From CAWJMF01 sp963843945 (lineage in GTDB: Bacteria > Vulcanimicrobiota > Vulcanimicrobiia > Vulcanimicrobiales > Vulcanimicrobiaceae): DNA of 64,000 nt. Position numbers and translations under genes: made by a program. Positions 1 to 8,960 of this stretch are shown here, one piece after another. The notes beneath the pieces were generated by a model that saw only the letters and a list, made by a program, of their open reading frames with translations, was not told where the DNA came from and made no database searches. Within the stretch, counting starts at the first letter, position 1. Each line of letters opens with the position of its first letter. The stretch is from NCBI GenBank assembly GCA_963843945.1, contig CAWJMF010000002.1, positions 1,798,001 to 1,862,000 on the forward strand, given 5' to 3'.

Positions 1-1670
1 AGATCTTCATCCCCGGCGAACTGGCCGGGGCTCGCTACAAATACGAGATCGCGGGGCCCGGCGGCGGCCTGCTGCCGCTGCGCAGCGATCCGTTAGCCTT
101 CGCTTCCGAACTTCGGCCGGCGAACGCCTCGATCGTCGTTCCTCCCAGTTCTTTCAACTGGTCGGATGACGAGTGGCTGGCCACGCGCGCGACGACGCCG
201 GCGCGAGCCGGGCCACTCTCGATCTACGAAGCGCACCTCGGCTCGTGGCGCCGTACCGGAGCGCACGGCGAGCGCATGTTTTCCTACCGCGCGCTAGCCG
301 ACGAACTGATCCCGTACGTGCGCGAACTCGGATTCACCCACATCGAACTGCTCCCCGTCACCGAGCATCCCTTCGACGGTTCGTGGGGCTATCAGACGAC
401 GGGGCAGTTCGCCCCGACCAGCCGGCACGGCGCGCCCGACGACTTCCGTGCCTTCGTCGACCGCGCGCACGCCGCCGGCATCGGCATCCTCCTCGACTGG
501 GTACCCGGCCACTTTCCGGTCGACACGCACGGCCTCGGCAACTTCGACGGAACGCACTTGTACGAACATGCCGATCCGCGGAAAGGCTTTCACTACGAGT
601 GGGGGACGTACGCGTATAATCTCGGACGCAGCGAAGTAGCGAACTTCCTGATCGCGAGCGCCTTGTTTTGGCTGCGCGAATATCACGTCGACGGACTGCG
701 CGTCGACGCCGTCTCGTCGCTGCTGTATCTCGACTACGGCCGCGAAGGCGGCCAGTGGATTCCCAACGAGCGCGGCGATAACGAAAACCTCGAAGGGACG
801 GCGTTCTTACGCGCGTTTAACGAGACCGTCCACGCGGAAGTACCGCGCGCCCTCACCGCCGCGGAAGAAGCCACCGCGTGGCCCAAGATCACGGCACCCG
901 TCGCCGGCGGAGGACTCGGCTTCGACTTCAAATGGAACATGGGCTGGATGCACGACACGCTGCGCTTGTTCGCGCGCGACCCGATCGCCCGCAGCTATCA
1001 CTGGAACGAGCTGACCTTTAGCTTGGTCTACGCCTTCGACGAGCACTACATCTTGCCGTTCTCGCACGACGAAGTCGTCCACCTCAAACACTCGCTCCTC
1101 GGGCGGATGCCGGGTAACGACGACTCGCGCTTCGCGGCACTGCGTCTGCTCTACGCCTATCTCTTCGCGCATCCCGGCAAGAAGCTGCTCTTCATGGGCG
1201 CGGAGTTCGCCCAGGAAGGCGAATGGAGCGAAGCGCGGAGTTTGGATTGGCATCTCCTCGCCGACCCACGCCGGCAAGGCATCACGGCGCTCGTGCGCGA
1301 TCTGAACCGCCTGTATGCGGAAACGCCGGCGCTGCATGCCTGCGACGCCGATTGGGCCGGTTTCGACTGGATCGAAGTGAACGACGCGTCGCGCTCGGTT
1401 GCAGCCTTTCTGCGCAAGGATCCGGCTACCGGAAAATTCGTCGTGGTCGCGATGAACTTGAGCGGCATCGCGTACGAAGGTTATCGCGTGGGCGTGCCGC
1501 AGGGCGGAGCCTATCGCGAACTGCTCAATACCGACGCTGCGACCTACGGCGGCGCGAATCGCGGCAACCTCGGGGAAGTCGAAAGCGTCGAGCCCGGTTC
1601 GCAAGGCCGTCCCTTCGCGCTCGAACTTTATTTGCCGCCGCAGTCCGCCGTTTTTCTCGAGCCGGTATGA
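1..1670 (+). CDS. glgB: 1,4-alpha-glucan branching enzyme, 5' end outside window
   Basis: Cytoplasmic GH13 enzyme that adds alpha-1,6 branches to glycogen. The frame is open from the first bases, so the N-terminal part lies upstream; the first ATG in this frame (276) is internal. Visible GH13 regions in order: DWVPGHF (region I), DGLRVDAV with the nucleophile Asp at nt 705, AAEEAT carrying the acid/base Glu (about nt 858-875), and FSHDEVVH (region IV). The stretch ending in a YDxEGGQWIPN-like segment (DYGREGGQWIPN) after region II is typical of branching enzymes. Its stop overlaps the glgX start by 4 bp (ATGA), giving a glgB-glgX-malQ operon. Function is confident; only the start is missing. 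Confidence 0.95.
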   Translation, partial: IFIPGELAGARYKYEIAGPGGGLLPLRSDPLAFASELRPANASIVVPPSSFNWSDDEWLATRATTPARAGPLSIYEAHLGSWRRTGAHGERMFSYRALADELIPYVRELGFTHIELLPVTEHPFDGSWGYQTTGQFAPTSRHGAPDDFRAFVDRAHAAGIGILLDWVPGHFPVDTHGLGNFDGTHLYEHADPRKGFHYEWGTYAYNLGRSEVANFLIASALFWLREYHVDGLRVDAVSSLLYLDYGREGGQWIPNERGDNENLEGTAFLRAFNETVHAEVPRALTAAEEATAWPKITAPVAGGGLGFDFKWNMGWMHDTLRLFARDPIARSYHWNELTFSLVYAFDEHYILPFSHDEVVHLKHSLLGRMPGNDDSRFAALRLLYAYLFAHPGKKLLFMGAEFAQEGEWSEARSLDWHLLADPRRQGITALVRDLNRLYAETPALHACDADWAGFDWIEVNDASRSVAAFLRKDPATGKFVVVAMNLSGIAYEGYRVGVPQGGAYRELLNTDAATYGGANRGNLGEVESVEPGSQGRPFALELYLPPQSAVFLEPV

Positions 1671-3769
1671 TCGGCGTGCGGGGACCGGCCGTCGACGCGG
1701 GTGAGCCGCATCCGCTCGGCGCGACTTGGGACGGGAAAGGCGTCAACTTCGCCCTCTTCTCCGCGCACGCCGAGAAGGTCGAACTCTGCCTGTTCGATCA
1801 ACGCGGGCGGCGCGAACTTCACCGGCTCGCGCTCCCCGGCCACACCGACCAAGTCTGGCACGGCTACGTCCCCGACGCGCGGCCCGGCCTGCGCTACGGC
1901 TATCGCGTCTATGGGCCTTACGAGCCGCACAACGGCCATCGCTTCAACGCGAACAAACTCTTGATCGATCCCTACGCCAAGGCGCTGGCGGGTACGCTCA
2001 AGTGGAGCGACGCCGATTTCGGCTATCGCACCGGCACGCCGCGCGGGGATCTCTCGTTCGACCGGCGCGACAACGCCGCCGGCGTGCCCAAATCGGTGGT
2101 CGTCGACACGGCGTTCTCGTGGGGCGACGAGCGTCCGCCGAACGTGCCGTGGCGCGACACCGTCATTTACGAACTCAACGTCCGCGGCTTCACGATGCAA
2201 AACCCGCGCATCCCCGGCCCCCTGCGCGGAACGTTCTTGGCCCTCGGTTCCCCCCACGTCCTGGAGTATCTGCGCACGCTGGGAATCACCGCGGTCGAGC
2301 TGCTGCCGGTCCAAGCCTTCATCGACGAGCGCGACTTAGTCGAGCGGCGCTTGCGAAACGCGTGGGGGTACAACACGATCGGTTTCTTCGCGCCCCACGG
2401 ACCCTACTTGCACGACGAAGACGTCAACCAGTTCAAAACGATGGTCGCCCAACTGCACGAAGCCGGCCTCGAAGTCATTCTGGACGTCGTCTACAACCAC
2501 ACCGCCGAAGGCAACGAACACGGCCCGACGCTTTCGTTTCGCGGGATCGACAACAAATCGTACTACCGGCTGGCCGAAGACGCGCGCTTTTACGACGACG
2601 CTAGCGGCTGCGGCAACACGCTCGATCTCGATCACCCGCGCGTCCTCCAGTTCGTGATGGATTCGTTGCGCTACTGGGTGACGGAGATGCACGTCGACGG
2701 GTTTCGTTTCGACCTGGCGCCGGCGTTGGCCCGAACGGCGCACGGCTTCGACCAGCGCAGCGGCTTTCTCAAGGCCGTCGCGCAAGATCCCGTTCTCGCA
2801 CGCACCAAACTGATCGCCGAGCCGTGGGACGTCGGCGTCGGCGGCTACCAGCTCGGCCGCTTTCTGCCGGGCTGGTCCGAGTGGAACGATCGCTTTCGCG
2901 ACGGCGTCCGGCGCTTCTGGCGCGGCCACGACGCAACGATCCCCGATCTCGCCTCGCGCTTGACGGGTTCGAGCGATGTGTTCGCGCACGAAGGCCGCCA
3001 CTTACGCGCTTCGATCAATTTCGTTACCGCCCACGACGGTTTCACGCTGCGCGACCTGGTCAGTTACGACGTCAAGCACAACGAAGCCAACGGCGAAGAC
3101 GACCGCGACGGCAGCGACGCGAACCTCAGTTGGAATTGCGGCGTCGAAGGGCCGACCGGCGATCCGGCCATTCGCGCCCTCCGCGCGCGGCAGGCGCGGA
3201 ACTTCCTCGCGACGCTCTTGCTTTCGCAAGGCGTTCCGATGCTGCTGGCAGGCGACGAACGCGGCCGAACGCAGGATGGTAATAACAACGCGTATTGCCA
3301 GGACGGCCCGCTGACCTGGATGCCCTGGACGCCCTCCGACGATCCCGACCTGTTCGAATTCGTACGCGCGATCGTGGCCTTGCGCCGCAGCAGCGCCGCC
3401 TTCCGGCGCGACACCTTCTTCAAGGGCGAGCCGCTCGCCGGAACGTCGCGCAAGGACTTGACCTGGCTGCGACCGGACGGCCGCGAAATGGAAGACGCCG
3501 ATTGGTACGACGCGGGCCTGCGCGTGATCGGTCTGCTCTTTGGGGACGACAGCGGACGCGACGAGCGGCTCTTTGCGATGTTTCTCAACGCGCACGACGG
3601 CGATTTCCCGATCGCGCTGCCGCCGCAAGACGCCGGCTGGGAGCTGCTGATCGATACGGCCGGAAATCCGCGCAGCGACATCGGCGCGCCGCTCCCCATC
3701 GAACCGGGGCTCTTGTTGCGCGCCCGCTCGTTCCAACTCTTCGGAACGCGCGCGCGGCCGGCCGGGTGA
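1667..3769 (+). CDS. glgX: Glycogen debranching enzyme GlgX (isoamylase type)
   Basis: Hydrolyses alpha-1,6 branches of glycogen after phosphorylase trimming. About 700 residues, normal for the family. It has an N-terminal CBM48-like region (starting around GVNFALFSAHAEKVEL) and then the GH13 barrel: DVVYNHTAEG (about residue 270), FRFDLAP with nucleophile Asp349, IAEPWDVG with acid/base Glu385, and TAHDGFTL with Asp457. The ATG at 1667 was chosen because it overlaps the glgB stop (ATGA) and begins exactly where family similarity begins; the longer open frame upstream is a shadow of glgB. The stop overlaps the malQ start. Confidence 0.95.
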   Translation: MIGVRGPAVDAGEPHPLGATWDGKGVNFALFSAHAEKVELCLFDQRGRRELHRLALPGHTDQVWHGYVPDARPGLRYGYRVYGPYEPHNGHRFNANKLLIDPYAKALAGTLKWSDADFGYRTGTPRGDLSFDRRDNAAGVPKSVVVDTAFSWGDERPPNVPWRDTVIYELNVRGFTMQNPRIPGPLRGTFLALGSPHVLEYLRTLGITAVELLPVQAFIDERDLVERRLRNAWGYNTIGFFAPHGPYLHDEDVNQFKTMVAQLHEAGLEVILDVVYNHTAEGNEHGPTLSFRGIDNKSYYRLAEDARFYDDASGCGNTLDLDHPRVLQFVMDSLRYWVTEMHVDGFRFDLAPALARTAHGFDQRSGFLKAVAQDPVLARTKLIAEPWDVGVGGYQLGRFLPGWSEWNDRFRDGVRRFWRGHDATIPDLASRLTGSSDVFAHEGRHLRASINFVTAHDGFTLRDLVSYDVKHNEANGEDDRDGSDANLSWNCGVEGPTGDPAIRALRARQARNFLATLLLSQGVPMLLAGDERGRTQDGNNNAYCQDGPLTWMPWTPSDDPDLFEFVRAIVALRRSSAAFRRDTFFKGEPLAGTSRKDLTWLRPDGREMEDADWYDAGLRVIGLLFGDDSGRDERLFAMFLNAHDGDFPIALPPQDAGWELLIDTAGNPRSDIGAPLPIEPGLLLRARSFQLFGTRARPAG

Positions 3770-5484
3770 TCGCGCCACGCGCCTTTCTGCCCGAGCCGCT
3801 CGCGAAGGGGGGCCGCGCGTGGGGTTTCTCGCTGAATCTCTACGCGTTGCGTTCCCGGCGGAACTGGGGGATCGGCGATTTCACCGATCTGCGCGCCTTC
3901 GTCGAGATCGCAGCGGCGCTCGGCGCCTCGTACGTCGGGATCAACCCGTTGCACGCGCTACAGCCGCTCGAGCCGCGCGCCGCCAGCCCGTACGGGCCCT
4001 CGAGCCGCTTTTTCCTTAATCCGCTCTACCTCGACGTCGAGGCGGTGCCCGAATTCGCGCACGCCGCGGGACGGCGCTCGTCGCGCGAGCGCACCGAACG
4101 GCGCGAGGCGCTCGCCGCCTTGCGTGCCACGCCACTGATCGACTACGCCGGCGTTTCGGCGCGAAAACGCGGCGCGCTGCGCGAACTGTATCGCGCCTTC
4201 CGCAAAGCGAGCGACGCGCGACACGCGAGCTTTCGCGCTTTCGTCGAGCGCGAAGGCGACCGGCTCGAGCGGTTCGCACAGTACGAGGCACTCGACGAGG
4301 TGCTGACCGCTAAGGGCGCGAGCCATGGCTGGTTCGCGTGGCCGCAAGAATATCGCGATCCGGACGGACCGGCGGTGACGCGTTTTGCGGCGCGCGAGCG
4401 CGAACGCATCGAGTTCTCGATGTACGTCCAGTTCGTCAGCGACGAACAGCTCGCGGCCGTCGCCGCGGCGGCCGGCGCCCTCGGAGTCGGCCTGTACCGC
4501 GACCTCGCGGTCGGCGTCGACGCGAGTGGACCGGACGTTTGGTCGGACCGTTCCGCCTACGTCCTCGGCGAGACGATCGGCGCCCCGCCGGATCCGCTGG
4601 GGCCTCAGGGTCAGAACTGGGGCCTTCCCCCGCCGGACCCGCTCGCTTTTGGCGAGGACGGTGCAGAACGCTTCGCACAGCTGCTGCGCGCCAACATGCG
4701 CCACGCCGCGGCGTTGCGGTTGGACCACGTCATGTCCTTGACGCGCCTGTTTCGCATTCCGCTCGGCCACGGTGCGACCGACGGAGTTTACGTCGAATAC
4801 CCGCTGGAGTCGTCGCTCGGCGCCGTTCAGCGCGAGAGCGAACGTGCGCGCTGTCTGGTCGTAGGCGAGGATCTCGGCAACGTCCCCGACGGCTTCCGGG
4901 AACGCATGGAGGCCGCACGGATCCTGTCGTATCGCCTCCTACCCTTCGAGCGCGAGCCCGGCGGCCGGTACAAACCGCCCGAGGCATACCCGCGGCTCGC
5001 GCTGGCGACGGCGGGGACGCACGACCTGCCGCCCCTGGCCGGCTGGGCCCTCGGCCGCGACATCGAAACCCGACGCGCCGCGGGCCTGCTTTCCGACGAG
5101 GTCGCACGCGTGGCGCTGGCCGAGCGCCGTCGGGATTTCGTGCAATTCTTAGAAGCGCTCGCAGAAGCTGACGTCCTGAGCATCGACGACGGCCACGCGC
5201 TGCTCGCCGCGGTCGAACGGGGAGTGCCCGAAGCGGCAGCATTCGCACCGCTGGCAGTTGCCACGTACCGGTATCTCGCTCGCACGCCGGCATGCTTGGC
5301 TTTCGTTCAACTCGACGATGCGGTCGTCTCGTTCGATCAAGTGAACCTGCCGGGCACGGTACTCGAGCATCCGAATTGGCAGCGCAAAATGAGCCTCGAG
5401 GTCGAGGCACTCGCCGCGCATCCGACCGTCCGCGCGATTGCCGTCGCACTTCGAGCGGAAAGGAGCCGGGCCGATACGAACTGA
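3766..5484 (+). CDS. malQ: 4-alpha-glucanotransferase (amylomaltase)
   Basis: GH77 disproportionating enzyme that moves glucan segments between malto-oligosaccharides, recycling the short chains released by GlgX. About 572 residues. Catalytic residues are visible: Asp320 in LRLDHVM (nucleophile), Glu368 in VVGEDLGNVP (acid/base) and Asp420 in GTHDLPP. The N-terminal GFSLNLYALRSRRNWGIGDF motif is typical. The GTG start at 3766 overlaps the glgX stop (GTGA), and a much longer reading frame upstream is a shadow of glgX. It is followed 9 bp later by the sugar-nucleotide gene, probably in the same transcript. Confidence 0.93.
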   Translation: MIAPRAFLPEPLAKGGRAWGFSLNLYALRSRRNWGIGDFTDLRAFVEIAAALGASYVGINPLHALQPLEPRAASPYGPSSRFFLNPLYLDVEAVPEFAHAAGRRSSRERTERREALAALRATPLIDYAGVSARKRGALRELYRAFRKASDARHASFRAFVEREGDRLERFAQYEALDEVLTAKGASHGWFAWPQEYRDPDGPAVTRFAARERERIEFSMYVQFVSDEQLAAVAAAAGALGVGLYRDLAVGVDASGPDVWSDRSAYVLGETIGAPPDPLGPQGQNWGLPPPDPLAFGEDGAERFAQLLRANMRHAAALRLDHVMSLTRLFRIPLGHGATDGVYVEYPLESSLGAVQRESERARCLVVGEDLGNVPDGFRERMEAARILSYRLLPFEREPGGRYKPPEAYPRLALATAGTHDLPPLAGWALGRDIETRRAAGLLSDEVARVALAERRRDFVQFLEALAEADVLSIDDGHALLAAVERGVPEAAAFAPLAVATYRYLARTPACLAFVQLDDAVVSFDQVNLPGTVLEHPNWQRKMSLEVEALAAHPTVRAIAVALRAERSRADTN

Positions 5485-5493
5485 CCCGGCAGC

Positions 5494-7995
5494 ATGAAAG
5501 CCGTGGTGATGGCAGGCGGTGAAGGCTCGCGACTGCGGCCTCTAACCTCGCGCCGTCCCAAGCCGCTCGCACCAGTCGCCAACAAGCCGGTGATGGAGCA
5601 CATCGTCGACCTGCTGCGCCGCCACGGCGTCACGGAGATCGTCGCGACGCTGCACTATCTCGCCGACGAAATCGAGAGCTACTTCGGTGACGGCCGCGAT
5701 TTCGGCGTACGGATGTCGTACGTCGTCGAAGACACGCCGCTCGGCACCGCCGGCGCCGTGAAGATGGCCGAACCGTTGCTCAGCGACGCGCCCTTCGTCG
5801 TGATCTCGGGCGACGCACTCACCGACCTCGACCTCGACGCGCTGGCGGCGGAACATGCGTCGAGCGGCGCGTTTGCAACCATCACGCTCAAGCGCGTGAA
5901 CAATCCGCTCGAGTTCGGCGTCGTCATCGTCGACGAGCACCACCACATCACGCGCTTTCTCGAGAAACCGTCGTGGGGCGAAATCTTCTCCGACACGATC
6001 AACACGGGCATCTACATGCTCGACCCGGGCATCTTCGCGTACATGGAAGCGGGCAAGTCGTACGATTTCTCGCGCGATCTCTTTCCGCGCTTGATGCACG
6101 AGGGCAAGCTCGTCCAAGGCTTCATCACGCAAGACTACTGGACCGATATCGGCAACCTGCAGCAGTACCAGCAGGCGAACTACGACGCGCTGGCCGGGCG
6201 CGCGCGCCTCGAGATCCCCGGCACGCAGACCTCGCCCGGCATCTGGATCGGCGAAAACTGCTCGATCCATCCCGAAGCGCGTCTCGAAGCACCGGTCGTG
6301 CTCGGGCGCAACGTCGTCGTCGAAGCCGGCGCGATCGTCGGGACGGAGAGCGTCGTCGGCAACGCGACCATCGTCGGCAAGCAGGCCCACTTCGACCGTT
6401 CGGTCTCGTGGTCGGACTGCTACGTCGGCGAAAAATCCGTCGTCTCGGGCAGCACGATCGCGGACCGGAACATCATCAAGGACCACGTCGTGGTCAGCGA
6501 AGGCAGCGTGATCGGCAGCGGCTGCACGATCGGCAGTGGCGCGGTCGTGCGGCCGAACATCAAGCTATGGCCGGACAAATCGGTGACGTCGGGTGCGATC
6601 GTCTCGATGTCGCTGATCTACGGCATCAAGTGGCCCGGCTCGCTCTTCGGCGGCACGGGCGTCAGCGGCCTCGCGAACGTCGAGATCACGCCCTCCTTCG
6701 CGCTCGCCCTCGGGCAGGCGTACGGTTCGCACCTCAAACAGGGCCAGACCGCCTTCAGCAGCCGCGACGCGCACCCGGCCGCGCGCATGCTGAACCGCTG
6801 CATTATCTCGGGGTTGCTGAGCGTCGGGGTCAACGTCGAAGACCAGCGCGCGATTCCGCTTCCCCTGGCGCGCTACTCGGTGCGCACGGGCGGCGACGGC
6901 GGCATCCACACGCGGGTCGACCCACACGATCCCAACTCCGTGCTCATCGAAGTGCTCGACGCCAACGGCGTTAACATCGACAAGAACACCGAACGGAAGA
7001 TCGAGAACCTCTTCTTCCGGGAAGACTTTCGCCGCACCGCGATGGACGAAGTCGGGCAGCTCTCGTTCCCATCGCGTTCGCTCGAGCTGTACACGACCGA
7101 ATTCTTGCAGGCGCTCAAACCCCGGGCGCTGCCCGCTGCGAAGTTCCGCGTCGTGGTCGACTACGGCTACGGCAACGCGTCGATCGTGCTGCCCCGGATT
7201 CTTTCGAACCTCGGCGTCGATATCGTCGCACTCGATGCCTACTACGACGAGGCCAAGGCCCGCACGTTCCGTGACGATCGCGAACGCTATCTCGAACAGC
7301 TCCGCACCGTGACCTTGACGCTGGGAGCGGATCTCGGCGTGCTGGTCGATCACGACGGCGAATCCTTCGCGCTGATCGACGATCAAGGCCGCATCATCGC
7401 GGGAAATCGCCTGCTGGCGCTCGTGACGCTGATGATCGCGCGCGCGAAGCCCGGCGCGCGCATCGCGGTGCCGATCACGACCCCGAACGCGATCGAGCGT
7501 CTCGCCACTTCGCTCGGCGCGACGATCACGCGCACCCGCAGCGACCGCCGTTCGATGATGGCGCTGGCGCAAGCCGAACGCGATACGCTCGACTACGGCA
7601 GCGGCTTCCGGCAAGAGCCGATCTTCCCGGAGTTCCAGCCGGCCTTCGACGCGCTCTACGCGATCGTCAAGATCATGGAGATGCTCGCCGTCGAAGGCCG
7701 CAAGCTCCACGAGCTCAACGATCTCCTACCGGCCTGGTTTTTCCGGCACCGCTCGATTCGCTGCCCCTGGGAACGCAAGGGCGTCGTGATGCGCACGATC
7801 GTCGACCGCTACCAAGGCCACGAAGTCGAACTCTTCGACGGCGTGCGCGTCCAGCAGAACGGCGGCTGGTTCCTCGTGCTGCCGGACGCTTCGGACCCGA
7901 CGCTCAACGTCTACGCCGAAGGCTCGAGCGGCGACGACGCCGACCGCCTCATCGGCGACATCGCTCAACAAATCGAAACGCTGGTCGAGGCGTAG
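5494..7995 (+). CDS. Fused mannose-1-phosphate guanylyltransferase-like / phosphomannomutase-like protein
   Basis: 833-residue three-part protein. Residues about 1-235 are a nucleotidyltransferase with the signature AGGEGSRLRPLT, a GDAL metal site and FLEKPSWGE, so it probably makes an NDP-sugar from a hexose-1-phosphate. Residues about 245-375 form a left-handed beta-helix of hexapeptide repeats. Residues about 380-833 are phosphohexomutase-like, but the catalytic serine loop (TASHNP in active mutases) reads GIHTRVDPHDP and the metal loop reads VDHDGES, so mutase activity is doubtful. This architecture is known from cyanobacteria and actinobacteria. It lies 9 bp after malQ and may supply sugar nucleotides for cell-surface or storage glycans. 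Substrate assignment is tentative. Confidence 0.85.
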   Translation: MKAVVMAGGEGSRLRPLTSRRPKPLAPVANKPVMEHIVDLLRRHGVTEIVATLHYLADEIESYFGDGRDFGVRMSYVVEDTPLGTAGAVKMAEPLLSDAPFVVISGDALTDLDLDALAAEHASSGAFATITLKRVNNPLEFGVVIVDEHHHITRFLEKPSWGEIFSDTINTGIYMLDPGIFAYMEAGKSYDFSRDLFPRLMHEGKLVQGFITQDYWTDIGNLQQYQQANYDALAGRARLEIPGTQTSPGIWIGENCSIHPEARLEAPVVLGRNVVVEAGAIVGTESVVGNATIVGKQAHFDRSVSWSDCYVGEKSVVSGSTIADRNIIKDHVVVSEGSVIGSGCTIGSGAVVRPNIKLWPDKSVTSGAIVSMSLIYGIKWPGSLFGGTGVSGLANVEITPSFALALGQAYGSHLKQGQTAFSSRDAHPAARMLNRCIISGLLSVGVNVEDQRAIPLPLARYSVRTGGDGGIHTRVDPHDPNSVLIEVLDANGVNIDKNTERKIENLFFREDFRRTAMDEVGQLSFPSRSLELYTTEFLQALKPRALPAAKFRVVVDYGYGNASIVLPRILSNLGVDIVALDAYYDEAKARTFRDDRERYLEQLRTVTLTLGADLGVLVDHDGESFALIDDQGRIIAGNRLLALVTLMIARAKPGARIAVPITTPNAIERLATSLGATITRTRSDRRSMMALAQAERDTLDYGSGFRQEPIFPEFQPAFDALYAIVKIMEMLAVEGRKLHELNDLLPAWFFRHRSIRCPWERKGVVMRTIVDRYQGHEVELFDGVRVQQNGGWFLVLPDASDPTLNVYAEGSSGDDADRLIGDIAQQIETLVEA

Positions 7996-8429
7996 CCGCC
8001 TCCCGGAGAGTGCGGGTCTTTCCATCCGTATTTGTCGCGGAGCGCCTGCAAATGCAGCGCCAGATCCTCGACGGTGTCGATCGGTCGCGCATCCGGCAAT
8101 TCGAAGTCCCTCGGTTTCGCCGGGATATAACGGTACAGGGCCCAGAACAAGGAGAGATCGTCGTCCGGGTCCGTCAGAATCGTTCCCATCACACGATCGT
8201 TCGCGCGGATCGGAATCGAGCCGAGCGCCTCAAGCTCCCGCTTTACGACTGCGGCGACCTCAGGCGAAATGCCCAGGTCATTCAAGCGCACGGACAGCGC
8301 AACCGGATCGTCGTTCGCGCGCTCGCGGCGCATCCGCTCAATCCTCCGCCGGTCTCTGCCGCTTACGACCACGGTGGTGGCGCCAAAAGCCCCGATGGCA
8401 ATCAGTATCGAGACCCAGACGGGCCACAT
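7965..8429 (-). CDS. Hypothetical membrane-anchored protein
   Basis: 154 residues. One N-terminal hydrophobic segment (about residues 3-22, WVSILIAIGAFGATTVVVSG) is followed by a basic patch (RDRRRIERMRRER) and a soluble domain of unknown type ending near KYGWKDPHS. A single membrane anchor with a cytoplasmic domain is likely. It starts 6 bp after the stop of the other unknown gene on this strand, so the two are probably co-transcribed. Its 3' end overlaps the end of the sugar-nucleotide fusion gene tail to tail by 31 bp. I do not recognise a family. Confidence 0.6.
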   Translation of the reverse strand: MWPVWVSILIAIGAFGATTVVVSGRDRRRIERMRRERANDDPVALSVRLNDLGISPEVAAVVKRELEALGSIPIRANDRVMGTILTDPDDDLSLFWALYRYIPAKPRDFELPDARPIDTVEDLALHLQALRDKYGWKDPHSPGGGYASTSVSIC

Positions 8430-8435
8430 TCGATG

Positions 8436-8873
8436 CTAGGCGATGCCCGCTCCGGCAAGCGCGCCGCCGTCGAAGCCGGCTGCGGTCCAGAGCCGCTTCA
8501 CCGCGTCCGAGCCGCCGGCAACGTCGACCAGCTGGCGAAGGCGGTCGATGTCGGCCTTGCGGTCGGTGTCCATCAGCGGGATCTCCGCCTTTTGAACGAC
8601 GTCATTTTGAAGGCTCGCCAGCGTGTCGGGATCGATCTTCGCCGAGACCCACGCGTTCGTGTCGAGGATGACGGCGTAGAGGGCCTCTTCGGGCGTCGTA
8701 TCGCGCCAGTCGCGATCGTCGCTGACGATCGGGAAGCTCACGGACTTCCCGTCCTTGGAGATCACAAGGGCGTGGCCGGTGGGCGCCTTCGATAACGTCA
8801 GCCCGGTCGTCCGGGCGGCTTCGCCGACGCGGAGACAGGTCGTCCGGAACTGCTGCATCGGATCGCTCGACAT
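8436..8873 (-). CDS. Hypothetical soluble protein
   Basis: 145 residues, no signal peptide or membrane segment. The N-terminal half looks like a small alpha/beta fold (HALVISKDGKSVSFPIVSDD), and the C-terminal half is helical and ends in a Gly/Ala-rich tail. Start support is good: a GGAGG-type ribosome site lies 7 nt before the ATG. It is the first gene of a two-gene unit with the membrane-anchored unknown downstream, 87 bp after the glycosyltransferase gene on the same strand. No function can be assigned. Confidence 0.6.
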   Translation of the reverse strand: MSSDPMQQFRTTCLRVGEAARTTGLTLSKAPTGHALVISKDGKSVSFPIVSDDRDWRDTTPEEALYAVILDTNAWVSAKIDPDTLASLQNDVVQKAEIPLMDTDRKADIDRLRQLVDVAGGSDAVKRLWTAAGFDGGALAGAGIA

Positions 8874-8880
8874 GCTTCGA

Positions 8881-8887
8881 CCCTCCT
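8881..8887 (-). promoter_or_regulatory. Ribosome binding site for the 8436-8873 gene
   Basis: The minus strand reads AGGAGGG, 7 nt before the ATG at 8873. It fixes the start of the unknown gene downstream. Confidence 0.7.
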
Positions 8888-8960
8888 TGCTCTTAAGCTG
8901 GGAAGTCGTTTCTCGCTTGCCTGCTCGGACCCATGCGAATTCGAACCGTGTGTGCGACGG

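Noticed and set aside
8010..8795. 261-codon plus-strand frame over two small unknown genes
   Set aside because: The minus-strand frames have better amino-acid composition, a ribosome site and operon spacing; the plus frame looks like a shadow.
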